DNA from: Atopsyche davidsoni
Taxonomy: Eukaryota; Arthropoda; Insecta; Trichoptera; Hydrobiosidae
DNA length: 64,000 bases
NCBI GenBank assembly: GCA_022113835.1
Contig: JAILWY010000029.1
Coordinates: 4,804,001-4,868,000 of the forward strand
Direction of reading: 5' to 3'
The notes under the pieces were generated by a model that did no database searches, was not told the origin of the DNA, and saw only the letters and a program-made list of their open reading frames with translations. The translations under genes and the position numbers were made by a program. Positions 1 through 10,665 of this stretch are shown one piece after another. Numbering within the stretch: position 1 is the stretch's first letter; each line of letters opens with the position of its first letter.

Positions 1-150
1 AACTTTGGTTTTAAAAAGTCGTCATTTTATCCAATTTTTCAACATCTTCAAGATTTTATTTTACCCTGAAAATGGACGTTAATTAAATAATAAAAAATAG
101 ATAAATATAATTTAATATTTTTTTAATACTCTGTAAGAAAATCAACTCTA
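1..150 (-). repeat. dispersed repeat family A, reverse copy
   Basis: The reverse complement of this stretch matches the sequence near 15380-15530 almost base for base, including the shared run around AACGTCCATTTTCAGGG and the ATGACGACTTT end. Other copies are at 1757-1985 and 12550-12900. No coding capacity or terminal repeats were recognised. The copy is cut by the window edge. Confidence 0.7.
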
Positions 151-1229
151 TCAATAGAATAATAAACTAAGAATTAAATAAATCAAATGACACGATTTCT
201 CCAGGTAAAACGGCCCTCTATTTCTGTCAGAACGGAGATAGCCTCCAAGCGAGCATGACGCCAATTCGTTTCTCGGTATTTAAAAATCGTTATTGGTTGA
301 TTTATCGCTGTACAAGGCTTGACATCTATTAAAAAAGATATTTAAGCTCATCATGTCACTTTTTAAACATTAATTGTATTAAATTTGTGCGTATTTTGCG
401 AGTAAAATACAAAAATGTATTTTATTTAAAAATCTACTTAGAATATTTGTGACGTGTCAGCCATGCTTGATCCATAGAGAACGGAGCAGATGACAGCTTA
501 GGCTACTGTGCTCGTTTGTCGTTGTTAGTATTGGCAACATTGCATTGAAAGCATGTCTCTCTCTAAGATGTCAATTTGGCAACATAGCTACTTTGTACAA
601 ATGACAATTTCGACACAGGAGCATTTGCGACCGTAATACCCGACCCAGTGATACTCAACATTTTTTTTCTTACAAGTCACACATGCAATATTTTTGAGTA
701 ATGGCTTTTTTCAGGCAATTAGTTAGTGGGGACTTGGTTTTACACTTATTTCCCATGTATTAAATCTTAATCTTTAAAACCTAAATATATCCAAACGCCT
801 ATTTCAAATTTAGTGTGATATTGAGATAAAACTTTTTTATTTTAGAAAAATCGGGTTTATAATTGCTACACACTACTCTCAATACGTTATCAAGGTGAGA
901 ATCAGTAAGTCGATTTCTATATACATTTCTTGCATATTTCACTTTGGAATACGTGTTTCGGGCTGGAGGTTGAGGATGCCTGGTCTAACAGTCATTGGTC
1001 GTGAGATCATAACGAAGTCTAACCTAAAAATTCATAATTGCATGTACAGTGGCGACGGACAGTTTGTGACAAAATTCAAAATGCCAAGAAAATACTCGCT
1101 TTCATATACATACTAAGAATCCAAAAGCGAAACGAGTAAATTTATTTTATATATTACTAGTGTCTTGTAAATCAATCGATTGGAGGAAAAATAAGAAAAC
1201 TGTCGTGAATAATCATCTTGTCAGTTAGT
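151..1229. other. AT-rich spacer, no recognised gene
   Basis: The only open frame (895-1116, 73 codons) has no recognisable domain, no strong splice context and ordinary AT-rich composition, so I do not call it a gene. Confidence 0.5.
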
Positions 1230-1244
1230 AAATTCCTTCTTTTT

Positions 1245-1493
1245 TTAGAATTGTGTCCCTTTGATAGATCGTCAACACCTGATGGAATTAGTGGTGATAA
1301 AATTGTGGAAGTAAAATATCCACTATCAATATCGGGAACAAGTGTTGAAGAAGCAATTCTCAACAAAAAATTAAAATTTTGGAAAATAGATAAAAAACAG
1401 AATATTACTATAAACGTCCACCACGAATGGTATTTTCAAGTACAAGGACAATTGCACATTACTAAGCCTCCAATGAAGAGAGGCACTGGATGA
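1245..1493 (+). pseudogene. YqaJ-type recombinase/exonuclease domain fragment
   Basis: The frame encodes the core of a YqaJ-like nuclease fold (D-ExK superfamily): STPDGI followed by DKIVEVKYP, which gives the acidic residue plus E-x-K catalytic triplet, and later WYFQVQGQLHIT, the conserved QxQ motif after the core. Insect genomes carry many such genes, usually mobile-element or virus derived. This copy lacks the N-terminal region and stops six residues after the QxQ strand, so it is a fragment, although its catalytic residues are intact. A TTTTTTTAG directly before it could be a splice acceptor, so one exon of a larger gene cannot be excluded. No partner exon was found nearby. Confidence 0.65.
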
Positions 1494-1634
1494 AGAAGAA
1501 AAGAAATAACCTGTATAATGTTCAGATTTCTGTCCAGTGTCATATATTTGTTCAATTAATAATAAATAAATGTTTTTGGTGAGATGTGTGTTTTCATTAT
1601 ATATATTTGGGCCTTTTTATTATAATTTACATAC

Positions 1635-1752
1635 ATATGTCTAAATAAATATATATATATATATATATATACATACATACATATAAGTATATATATATAT
1701 GTATATATATATATGCGTGTATATATACATATATATATATATATATTTATAT
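1635..1752. repeat. AT-rich microsatellite (TA)n with TATG/TACA variants
   Basis: Nearly uninterrupted alternating TA with short TACATACA and TATATG variants. Confidence 0.9.
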
Positions 1753-1756
1753 ATGT

Positions 1757-1985
1757 ATTATGTCACTTTATTTTTGTATGTTGAAAACTGATTTTTTTAG
1801 AGTATTGAGTATTTATTAGAAATAAAAAAAAGCTTCCGTTTGGAAGAAGGGATTTATCTAACTTTTTGCATTTAAATTTTTTTGGTTGGTGCATTCGATT
1901 TTTCGCAAAAGGTACGAGAAAATGATCAAAAAACTCAAATATGGAACCTCCAACAACGGATTTTGACTTCAGTGTGAATATTTAT
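1757..1985 (+). repeat. dispersed repeat family A, internally deleted copy
   Basis: Starts with TGTCACTTTATTTTT and ends near a GGAAGAAG...TTTTTGCATTTAAAT stretch that is also present at 15765-15800. The middle part found in the 15350-15870 copy is missing. Confidence 0.65.
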
Positions 1986-2449
1986 ATTTCTTGTTTGGAA
2001 TTTTTTTTGTAAAAAGGTAAAGTAGTGGTCGATTTATTGCAATTTTACTGAATTCACGCAAAGTTTACAAAAAAATCCCATGGAAATGTGGCTTTATAGC
2101 ATAATTTCAATAAGTTAAATATGACAATAATTATTTTAAAATGTTTATAAATATTTATTCCTTTTTGAATATTTGAAAAGAAAAATCAACAATATAAATT
2201 TATTAAATATTAAAAAAAAAAAATTCTTCTTTGATAATTGACCATAAATAACAAAACTTAGTCCAACTAGAACTGTCATTCAGTTTCCAATTGAAAGCTA
2301 CGCTAGAGACCTCTGGTGTCCGGGTTGGTGAATGAAAACGGAATTTTTGAAAAAGTAGCCCTCTTAATAAGTATTTGCGTAATGATTATTATTATTTTTT
2401 TTTTTTTATATATAGTTATTTAGTTGTATATTATTGATTTAATAGTGGC
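1986..2449. other. AT-rich spacer, nothing recognised
   Basis: Low-complexity AT-rich sequence with poly-A and poly-T runs. No open frame with domain support. Confidence 0.5.
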
Positions 2450-2610
2450 CCCAGTGCCGGTGTATTTCCGACCCGCGCCTGGCCGAGGCCGCGCCCCTCT
2501 CTGCCCCCCGCCCCCCCCCCACTGGCCCCCCCTGGCCCCCGCCCCCCCCACTGGCCCCCACTTGCCCCCCCCCCCGCCCCCCCGGGGGCCAGCACGGGAC
2601 AGTTCGCGAG
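2450..2610 (-). repeat. C-rich low-complexity tract (G-rich on minus strand)
   Basis: Runs of 5 to 12 cytosines separated by ACTGG or CTGG spacers form an irregular minisatellite. Open frames on both strands are proline- or glycine-rich products of composition and are not supported as genes. The minus strand has many runs of four or more G, so it could fold into G-quadruplexes. Confidence 0.8.
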
Positions 2611-2864
2611 GAAACGCGGCGTCCGTTGGTCCACTCCGCACACCATAAACGCGCTTCTCACACCAAACACCACAAGTCAAACAAAAACAAAAAATTCTGT
2701 AACTCTTGCACTATTCGATTGTGATTGTGTTTTTTTTTTTTTTTTTTATTCAATTGATTCGAAGCAAGATAAATTGGTAAGTTTTTTTTTTTTTTTTTAT
2801 CTAATCAAAATTACTATGCGATTAATTTGTTTTCTGTCTGTGTAATATCTTCTTGGGTTGAGTT

Positions 2865-3420
2865 GAATGTGAATTCCGCATCCATGTAAGTTTCCTCCTT
2901 CCGATGTCGCTCTGTGATAATCGGCTGTAGGATGCTCGATATATTTTCATTCATTCTCCTATAAACCCACATATCAGTTGTGGCATATCAAATACATTTA
3001 ATTAATAAGACCGGCCCAGGATAGTGAAGCGTTCTGAGACCTCTTGGTGATGATGATGATGATGATGTGTAAAACCCTTTCAACGACACAAATATACATT
3101 TTGGTCACAAATAGTCATTTTTATTTTTATATGAAATGCGGTCCAGATTTTAGATTAGAAGTAAATATTTTATCGCTTTACGTAATATATAGATTCGCAT
3201 AGTTCAAAAAATCAACAACAACACGTGTGCATCGATACGCTTGTCCACATTGCCGCGGTTGTGTTCGCGTGATTTATTGATCATTTGAACAAACATCAGG
3301 GGTGGAACAAACTCCACCCGACCACCCGGCCTCTCCTCACAGGATTGAATTCCGCATCCACGACAATCTTCTCCTTCCGATGCCTTTTTCTCTTTGATTT
3401 TTTTTTGACACTGCTGCTGA
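2865..3420 (-). repeat. non-LTR retrotransposon 3'-end fragments plus a (GAT)n microsatellite
   Basis: Two pieces (about 2865-2985 and 3325-3400) carry the family motif ATTCCGCATCCA followed by TTCTCCTTCCGATG. Its reverse complement encodes the GRRK..WMRN segment typical of the C-terminus of insect endonuclease-reverse transcriptases. A GATGATGATGATGATG run lies at about 3048-3067, a type of microsatellite often found at the 3' end of such elements. Confidence 0.6.
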
Positions 3421-4404
3421 AATATGTCTGTACTGAATATGATATTCTCCCTTTAAACTCGTGGTATTTATTTTTTATTGATGTGTTTTTTGAAGGATAT
3501 TTTAATGGAATTTTAAAAACATTTTTTTTTTATTTTTTTTAAATTTTAATCGAATTCAAAAACACTCAGTAGACATCCAATTGTAAAGCTTTTAGAAGCA
3601 CTTGCAGATGTGCTCAGATTGACGAGTCTTCAGTAGCATTATCATTTTTTTTTTTTTTAACTATAATTACATTCAAAAATTCACCATCCCTACAACCGTT
3701 CAATTTTTTTAGACGTTTCTCACTGTTCAGTATATTGTAAACAAAAAGCCTTAATTCCAGCCCTTCCCCATAAACCTTGCATTCGACATCTTCAGAGCTC
3801 ATTAGTGGCTATTAAGTGCAGAGCACACATTGACTCACACCAATTGGCAAACAATTGGACAGTGCTGTGTAAAAACCAACTAAGCAACATTTTTTTACAA
3901 CTAGACATCGGATGATTTTTTAATCATGCATGTTCATGGTTTTTACCATGAACTTGCAAATTTATGAAATGAGACCAATGACCTCTCCAATAAGTGTAAA
4001 AGCGGTGAAACAATACAAGCATACATTTTTCCAATTGAGCTACAGTGCCTCAAAAAATTTTTAACCGTTATATGCAGGCATGGAATCGATATGTATAGAG
4101 CTTAGTTTAAGTTTTTTTTTGTCATATGTCATTGCATGCCCTCACTGATATGTATATGTATAATATTATATACACACACACACACAAACGAATAATTATT
4201 ATGAAACTATATATAATAACAAATCATGTACGTAAACAAGCCTCAGGCAACTTGTTTTTCTCTCCATTAAATGTCTAATATTATTAATGCATTAGAATAA
4301 TACAAAATATCGTCACGCTCTCGGAAGACGTTGCGCTTATTGATACTTGCTTCTACGAGCAGGAGACATACAATCTGGACGAATAGTCCCTACAACCATT
4401 GCTC

Positions 4405-4500
4405 TGTGTGGCGGGCCGCAAGAGTAAACTGTTTTTTTTTTTTAAAATCTATATGTAGCGGTTTATATTGAAGGGGGACACGAGTTCGAGTCCCGACTGT
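4405..4500 (+). other. tRNA-like Pol III B-box, possible SINE head
   Basis: GAGTTCGAGTCC at about 4479-4490 fits the Pol III B-box, and a TGGCGGGCCGC stretch upstream resembles a weak A-box. The spacing (about 73 bases) is longer than usual and no cloverleaf folds, so this is not a functional tRNA gene. The rest of 3421-5490 is AT-rich with no supported gene. Confidence 0.3.
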
Positions 4501-5494
4501 ATTTACAGGAATTCATGGTCATTTCCGCGACGCCGAGTCGTGAATAAATTTTTATGGTAATTTATATGAACTTTATTGGATTTGCGTGAAAATACCACGA
4601 GTTCAGTGTATATTCATAATATTTATATTTTATTTATTCTTCACGCGCCTCTCAGAGAAAGTCGCAATAAATAATAATCGCTGAAAAAAAAAAAAAAAAA
4701 AAAAACCTCACACACTTGGCCACCAGTCGGCAACAAAATGCGACCTGGGACACGTGTGTGAAAAATTTATCAGAGTCTTCGTTTCTGGAAGTTTGTTGGG
4801 AACAAGGCGACTCGTATTTAAAAAAAATTGTTTGGCTTGTTTATAAAACGATTTATACAGTCTACTTTGCGTATGTTTACGCAATTTTAATGTAGGTTGA
4901 ACTATTTCGAAACAGGCCCTGCGGCTGCGAGTGGGCTGCCCTTGCTCTGCGACTCACCTGTGGTCACCTTTTAAGCATTACTACTGATTAACGATGCTAT
5001 TTTGTTTATTTTTTATTTATATTAATTTTATTTTATTGATAAACTTCGTGCCTGTGGCGATAAAATAATAATTTTGCGGTCAGTTTCATTTTCAGTCTAG
5101 ACTCGAATTGCGAGCATAATCCGTTAATAATATAAATCACTTGAATATTGAAGCGAATTTTTCATAAGAATGTATGGAATTTTATAGACTTACATGATTT
5201 TTTAATATTTTTATTAATTAATTTAATAATATTATATAATCAAGATATGTTGCTTGTGACGAAGATCAACTAATTCTGCGGTGGTCAGCAACTGGTGGTG
5301 TTTCTTCTTTTCTATTCGGGTCGTAATAAATTGAAAAGGTCGTGCACGCCACTGGCATTTAGCACGTATAAATAGCTGCACAGTCTATACACGCTGCAAC
5401 AGAACCGACAAATCAAACGCGACTCGCTAATAAGCTTTTCTTGGTCTGAGTGTTGTTTTATAGTCTTGCGTAAGTAAACAACGTAAAAAAAGAC

Positions 5495-6540
5495 GTTAGT
5501 GGGCAGCTTAAGCAGACTACACACGTCGCGATACAAGCCGATTTCGGTGTATTTTTAAAAATATTTTTGTCCGTGTATGCAACTCCTAAGAGATGCTGGA
5601 CGTGTAGGCAGCTTAAGCAGACTACTACAGCCGAACGGCAATTTACCAATTCGGGTGTATTGTTTTGTAGTTTTGCACAAATAAACAACGCTATAGTGAG
5701 GCCAGCCACCGTTCGGTTGTCGGTTGTGTCGCAGCATGTGTGGGCAGCTTAAGCAGTCTACACACGTCACGGTACAAGCAAATAGAAATCAGCCAGTTTA
5801 GATGTACTTTTGTACAGTTTTGTCTATGTAAGCAACAACAAAGATGCGCTATTGAGCAGTCACTGCGTGTAGGCAGCTTAATACATCTGAACGGTAATTT
5901 GGCTATTCGGGTGTATTTTTTTATAGTTTTGCCTAAGCGGACAATGCTATAGAGAGGCCAGTCACAGTTCGGGTGTGTCGGTTGAGTCGCAGCATGTATG
6001 GGCAGCTTAAGCAGTCTACACACGTAAGCAACGCCAAAGATGTTCTATTGGGCAGTCACCACGTGTAGGCAGCTTAAGCAGACTATTACAGCCGAACGGT
6101 AATTTGCCAATTCGGATGTACTTTTTTATAGTTTTGTCTATGTAAGAAACGCCAAAAATGCGCTATTGGGCAGTCACCGCGTGTAGGCAGCTTAATACAC
6201 CCGAACGGTAATTTACCACTTTAGATGTACATTTTTATAGTTTTGTCTATGTAAGAAACACCAATAATGCGCTATTGGGCAGTCACCGCGTGTAGGCAGC
6301 TTAATACACCCGAACGGTAATTTACCACTTTAGATGTACATTTTTATAGTTTTGTCTATGTAAGAAACACCAATAATGCGCTATTGGGCAGTCACCGCGT
6401 GTAGGCAGCTTAATGCATCCGAACGGTAATTTGGCAATTCGGGTGTATTTTTTTGGAGTTTTGCCTAAGCGGACAACGCTATAGCGAGGCCAGTCACCGT
6501 TCGGGTGTGTCGGTTGAGTCGCAGCGCGTGCAGGCAGCTT
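5495..6540 (+). repeat. tandem array, about 109-bp unit, next to the hexokinase promoter
   Basis: The anchor GGCAGCTT recurs at 5502, 5607, 5743, 5872, 6001, 6068, 6186, 6295, 6404 and 6533. The three youngest units, from about 6160, are exactly 109 bases apart and nearly identical. Earlier units vary from 67 to 136 bases and contain alternative segments (a GTGAGGCCAG type and a CAGTCACCGCGTG type). The array ends about 10 bases before a CCAAT box. Open frames inside it follow the repeat and are not genes. Confidence 0.9.
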
Positions 6541-6544
6541 CGAC

Positions 6545-6680
6545 CGGCCAATGTCACTAGACAGCCTCAGAAATAGCCGACCAATCGCAGGACAGGACGC
6601 GGCCCGGCCCCCGCGCCGCCCGCTGTAAAATTAAACCCGACTGACGTCGTATCGTTACTCTATTTATACTGCAAGTGAGT
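6545..6680 (+). promoter_or_regulatory. candidate hexokinase promoter and first non-coding exon
   Basis: Within 130 bases there are two CCAAT boxes (6548-6552 and 6581-6585), a CpG-dense GC-rich block (6600-6623), a CRE-like TGACGTCG (6642-6649) and a TATA-like TATTTATA (6661-6668). A GTGAGT splice donor follows at 6675. Downstream on the same strand, the first coding exon of hexokinase has an acceptor at 11763-11764 just before its ATG, so it needs an upstream non-coding exon. Linking the two is inference. If correct, the first intron is about 5.1 kb and contains the BEL-like element. Confidence 0.5.
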
Positions 6681-6714
6681 TTGATATGATCGCTTTTACA
6701 TATAAAAAAAAAAA

Positions 6715-6815
6715 ATCATTCTTCTTCTGCCGCCTCTCCTTATATGAGGTTGGCGACAATTATCGAACATACTTCTATCCCAGTCTTCCGTATCCACGTA
6801 AACTTTTTTTCTTCA
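6715..6815 (-). repeat. non-LTR retrotransposon 3'-end fragment
   Basis: CCGCCTCTCCTTATATGAGG, then TTGGCGAC and CATACTTCTATCCCAG, match the dispersed antisense family described at 23238. Confidence 0.6.
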
Positions 6816-7217
6816 AACCTTCAGTACCTTCTGTTTCATGTATTGACATCTCCGTTTACTTAATATTATTAAAAAATATTTAAATGAACATATTAAACAG
6901 CTAAGGAGCTTTCTTGAAGTACATAGCGACATCTTTAATTCAACAAAAAAATTAAATAGCAGCATGAGTGTGGTTTTGTAAATTGGACTCAATGTCTAAA
7001 AACAGCAAGTTATGCGTTTATTTGCTGAGATGTGCACTTTTCTAATGTAGCATATATAATTAAAAATAAATAAAATAATATATAAATATATATATAAGCT
7101 TTCTATCAATGTTTATAAACCATTCCCATGTTGTGATTCCAGTTAGAATAACAAAGTTGACATATTTACGAGGGTTAACTGTTTTCCGATAAGAAATGCA
7201 AGATAAGTCAATGAAAT

Positions 7218-7473
7218 TGTATGAAACGTCGGTGAAGCGTTTTGACGCTGGCCTCATGTGCTGTGGATGTGCCCGTTTAGGTCCCCACCGGCACGTTGGC
7301 AGCATTGTGGCTAACTTCATGAACCATATTGTTACTATCTTCATGTGCAATAAATGACAGTTGGAGTTGAGATACGAACACGAAACGATGGCGGTTTAAG
7401 TTAACCTCTCCCTTCCCGGCACACATCCAAATCCCCATCAATTACAGTCTTTGTGCCAGAAAAGTCTGGTACA
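7218..7473 (+). repeat. 5' LTR of the BEL-like element
   Basis: 256 bases, TG...CA ends, AATAAA near 7349 for transcript 3'-end formation. Same as the 3' LTR base for base on inspection. Confidence 0.93.
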
Positions 7474-7639
7474 TTTGGTCCTATCGAACCGGATTAGAGT
7501 CAGTGTTTGATTTGGATGTGGAAGGTGAAGTTCAGCGTTCTATAAGTGGTAGAACAACCGAACGTGTGCCGTGCTAAAGCCCTGCAAACCGCGGAAATTA
7601 CGGCCTTACAACCCGTAAAGATTGCAACGACTTGTAAAG

Positions 7640-9913
7640 ATGCCTTCCACCCGATCTGGTGCGAATGCCGCCGCAAAAGGCAGAGCTGGGTCCGATTCGG
7701 GAAGCGAATCGTCCCGAAACTCTGATCGGATAACGACAGAGAATGCGATCACGCAGATGCGCCGCGAGTTAGAGGAAGCACAGCGTGTAGCGCGTGAGAT
7801 GGAGGCCCGGTATAATGCTCTGGAGGCCGCGAACGCTGTACAGACAGCCACCCGAAGAAGTGCCGCCGCCGGGCCGAGCGCCGGTCCCGCTACCGTGATC
7901 GCCGCTGCCGCCCCGGTCACGCCGGCGCCATATACCTCTCCGGACGCTTGGCACATGGAGAGAAATCAATCAAACGACCCGCATCGTCAAACCGCGGCAT
8001 GGGTTTCCCAGCAAACCGACCCGGTTGCTCGGATCATGACCGCCGTCACTGATGCAATGCGGCAGTTTTCTGACTCTCAGAATCCGAGACAGGATACAGC
8101 AAGGTATCCGGGAACATCGCTTCTGCACCGCACAGCAGAGGAACCAACGATCGAGTTCCCTGTGTCATCGCTACTGCACCGAACAGCAGACGAGCCGGCG
8201 ATGACATATGTCCGATCGGACTCGGCGGCGAAAGTGTCGCCGCCGCCCCAGGACATCCCTGCTCACCCCGACTCAAGGGGGGTGGGGCAGATAGAGGCAT
8301 TCATCGCAAGGCAGTCCAGCATCAAGGACTTGCCCCCCTTCAACGGAGACCCGATGGAGTGGCCCACCTTTATTGCCCAATGGGAGGAGTCGACAAAAGC
8401 GTGTGCGTTCACCGACGCCGAAAATCTGGTTAGGTTACGGCAGGCGCTGAAAGGCCAGGCGCGACTCAAGGTCGCAGGTATGCTGAACGAACCCAACCGA
8501 GTTCGCGATATCATCAACTCACTGCGCGTGAGTTTTGGCGATCACGATACGATCGTCAACCGGATGATGGAGGACGTGCAGCGAATGCCGAGCCTCAATG
8601 ATAACAGTGGGATCGACAAAGTGATCGACATAGCAGTCGCGATAACAAATCTCGTCGCTGTCATCGGAGATGCCGGAATGCAATATTTGGCCCTCCCAAG
8701 ACTGCTCACCTCTATCGTCGAGAAATTGCCTTTCTGCGTCCAGTTCTTATGGTTGCACGACACCGCCCAGAAGCAGCTCGATGGAAAAAAGCCGACGCTT
8801 GCTGATTTTGGAGTGTGGCTGATGTCGTGCTGCGAATGCGTAGCCGTTGCGGGACTCGAGCGGAAGCACAACTCAGGGAGAGGGCGGCGGGAAACGCATG
8901 TCCTGGCCACAAGCGGCCGGCGCGACCCGGGAGACGACGATCACGACGATCGCTGTGATAACCGCCGCCAGGATGGCCGCCAGGATGGCCGCCAGGATGG
9001 CCGCCAGGATGGCCGCCAAAATGGCCGCCAAAATGGCCGCCAAAATGGCCGCCAAAATGGCCGCCAAGATGGCCTCCAAAATGGCCGCCAAAGAAAGCGC
9101 TATGGAACATTGCTCACCTGCCTTACAACCAGGGCAGTGCGTCTAGAGAGTGCCGGAGGCCGCCCAGGCGCGGCGGCGGAGCCACGGCCGCGGTCGCCCT
9201 CCGCGCCGGCAGCCCGCGATGCCCCGGGGCCGCTTGAACGTGCGGGCCGGGACTCGCCCTACATCGGGGGCATGCGGACCAGAGAGCCGCCGATTGCACT
9301 GGCGGACGGGGATCGCCGCCAGGATGGCCGCAAGGATCGCCCCCAGGATGGCCGCAAGGATCGCCGCCAGGATGGCCGCAAGGATCGCCGCCAGCATGGC
9401 CGCAAGGATCGCCGGGACGCGCCTCACACCGGGAGGCCGCCGCGTGCGTCCCTCCCAGCTGCGATGGCAGCGAGCAGCGTCCCTTCGTCGCCTGAACTTG
9501 CGAGTCGGGATGCGCTGCACACCGGGGACCCACCGCCTGCGCCACTCTCGGCTGCGTTGGCAACCAGCGACGAAGATGGCTGGACGAGTGACCCCGCGGA
9601 ATTAGCACCCGCACCACTGTGTGCTACACAGCCGATAACCTGCGTACCGACGCTGCCTGAGACAGCGCGACGTGCGAAGGTTATGAAGATAAACCACCAC
9701 CCTCAAATGGGGGGAGCTAGTAGACTTATGCTTGCGCTTGGCCTGTTATGTATAAGCAGCGCAAGATACCTAGAGCTGCACCGAAGTGATTGTGCAATCA
9801 AAATGCACATTTCACCGAGAATCCGGTGCCCTGTTGAAGGCTTACTATCGCCTAAATGGGATTTGTTGAAATCAGAGCGTACGGACAAACGCTTTGCTTC
9901 AACGCTGGCCTAA
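7640..9913 (+). CDS. Gag-like polyprotein of the BEL-type element (DUF1759)
   Basis: The open frame runs from 7622. The ATG at 7640 (MPSTRSGAN) is the start typical of these gags and is preferred; the product is then 757 aa. An N-terminal acidic and coiled-coil region is followed by Ala/Pro-rich linker. The DUF1759 capsid-like domain begins near residue 235, with LPPFNGDPMEWP and later RLRQALKGQARL. Two Arg/Gln/Asp/Gly repeat blocks follow (about residues 445-490 and 560-600 of the long frame), encoded by 12-bp DNA repeats; they are basic and could bind RNA. No CCHC zinc knuckle is seen, unlike many BEL gags. The C-terminal 100 residues are not recognised. The frame is intact, so the protein could be made. 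Confidence 0.85.
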   Translation: MPSTRSGANAAAKGRAGSDSGSESSRNSDRITTENAITQMRRELEEAQRVAREMEARYNALEAANAVQTATRRSAAAGPSAGPATVIAAAAPVTPAPYTSPDAWHMERNQSNDPHRQTAAWVSQQTDPVARIMTAVTDAMRQFSDSQNPRQDTARYPGTSLLHRTAEEPTIEFPVSSLLHRTADEPAMTYVRSDSAAKVSPPPQDIPAHPDSRGVGQIEAFIARQSSIKDLPPFNGDPMEWPTFIAQWEESTKACAFTDAENLVRLRQALKGQARLKVAGMLNEPNRVRDIINSLRVSFGDHDTIVNRMMEDVQRMPSLNDNSGIDKVIDIAVAITNLVAVIGDAGMQYLALPRLLTSIVEKLPFCVQFLWLHDTAQKQLDGKKPTLADFGVWLMSCCECVAVAGLERKHNSGRGRRETHVLATSGRRDPGDDDHDDRCDNRRQDGRQDGRQDGRQDGRQNGRQNGRQNGRQNGRQDGLQNGRQRKRYGTLLTCLTTRAVRLESAGGRPGAAAEPRPRSPSAPAARDAPGPLERAGRDSPYIGGMRTREPPIALADGDRRQDGRKDRPQDGRKDRRQDGRKDRRQHGRKDRRDAPHTGRPPRASLPAAMAASSVPSSPELASRDALHTGDPPPAPLSAALATSDEDGWTSDPAELAPAPLCATQPITCVPTLPETARRAKVMKINHHPQMGGASRLMLALGLLCISSARYLELHRSDCAIKMHISPRIRCPVEGLLSPKWDLLKSERTDKRFASTLA
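8967..9420 (+). repeat. 12-bp minisatellite blocks inside gag (GCCGCCAAAATG / GCCGCCAGGATG)
   Basis: Block one (8967-9095) has about ten copies of a 12-bp unit encoding GRQD or GRQN. Block two (9313-9420) repeats a 24-bp variant encoding QDGRKDRR. The period is a multiple of 3, so the frame stays open in all six readings, which explains the overlapping open frames here. Confidence 0.9.
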
Positions 9914-9974
9914 CTGCTGCGCCGGCTACCCGCCGCCGCGGCCGCCTCGCCGTCGCCGCCACCCCGGCCGCGCC

Positions 9975-10265
9975 GACGCCCTCGCCGCCGCCTTGGCCGC
10001 CCCGACGCCCTCGCCGCCGCCCCGGTCGCCCCGACGCCCTCGCCGCCGCCCCGGTCGCCCCGACGCCGTCGCCGCCGCCCCGGCCGCGCCGATGCCTTCG
10101 CCGCCGCCCCGGTCGCCCCGACGCCCTCGCCGCCGCCGCTGGCCGCCCCGACGCCCTCGCCGCCGCCCCGGTCGCCCCGACGCCCTCGCCGCCGCCCCGG
10201 TCGCCCCGACGCCCTCGCCGCCGCCCCGGTCGCCCCGACGCCCTCGCCGCCGCCCAGGCCGCCCA
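9975..10265 (+). repeat. 29-bp GC-rich minisatellite at the site of missing pol
   Basis: GACGCCCTCG anchors recur at 9975, 10004, 10033, 10062, 10091, 10120, 10150, 10179, 10208 and 10237, that is ten units of 29 bases (one of 30). Because 29 is not a multiple of 3, each frame cycles through three peptide registers (Ala-rich, Pro/Ser-rich, Arg-rich), giving long apparent open frames that I do not regard as genes. Confidence 0.92.
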
Positions 10266-10409
10266 GGCCACCCGACGCCATCGCCGCTCCACCGCCGTCT
10301 TCGTCGCCTCCGTCTACGCCAAGCCCGACGCTCGCCCGCACATCCGCCGACGCCGGAAAAACGGACAGCCGACGTGGATCAGGAGTATGGCAGAGCCCTA
10401 CTGGGGGAG

Positions 10410-10665
10410 TGTATGAAACGTCGGTGAAGCGTTTTGACGCTGGCCTCATGTGCTGTGGATGTGCCCGTTTAGGTCCCCACCGGCACGTTGGCAGCATTGT
10501 GGCTAACTTCATGAACCATATTGTTACTATCTTCATGTGCAATAAATGACAGTTGGAGTTGAGATACGAACACGAAACGATGGCGGTTTAAGTTAACCTC
10601 TCCCTTCCCGGCACACATCCAAATCCCCATCAATTACAGTCTTTGTGCCAGAAAAGTCTGGTACA
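10410..10665 (+). repeat. 3' LTR of the BEL-like element
   Basis: 256 bases, identical to the 5' LTR on inspection. Followed at once by GAAAT, the target duplication. Confidence 0.93.

Noticed and set aside
2420..2680. Proline-rich and glycine-rich frames on both strands
   Set aside because: Product of the C-rich tract; composition only.
4405..4500. Functional tRNA gene
   Set aside because: Only a B-box-like stretch; no cloverleaf and wrong box spacing.
5567..6023. Frames of 60-110 codons on both strands with recurring cysteines
   Set aside because: They track the 109-bp tandem array and shift with it; no independent coding evidence.
9856..10427. Long overlapping frames (177-210 codons) rich in Pro, Ala, Arg or Gly
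   Set aside because: They follow from the 29-bp GC-rich repeat read in every frame and run into the LTR; no gene signal.
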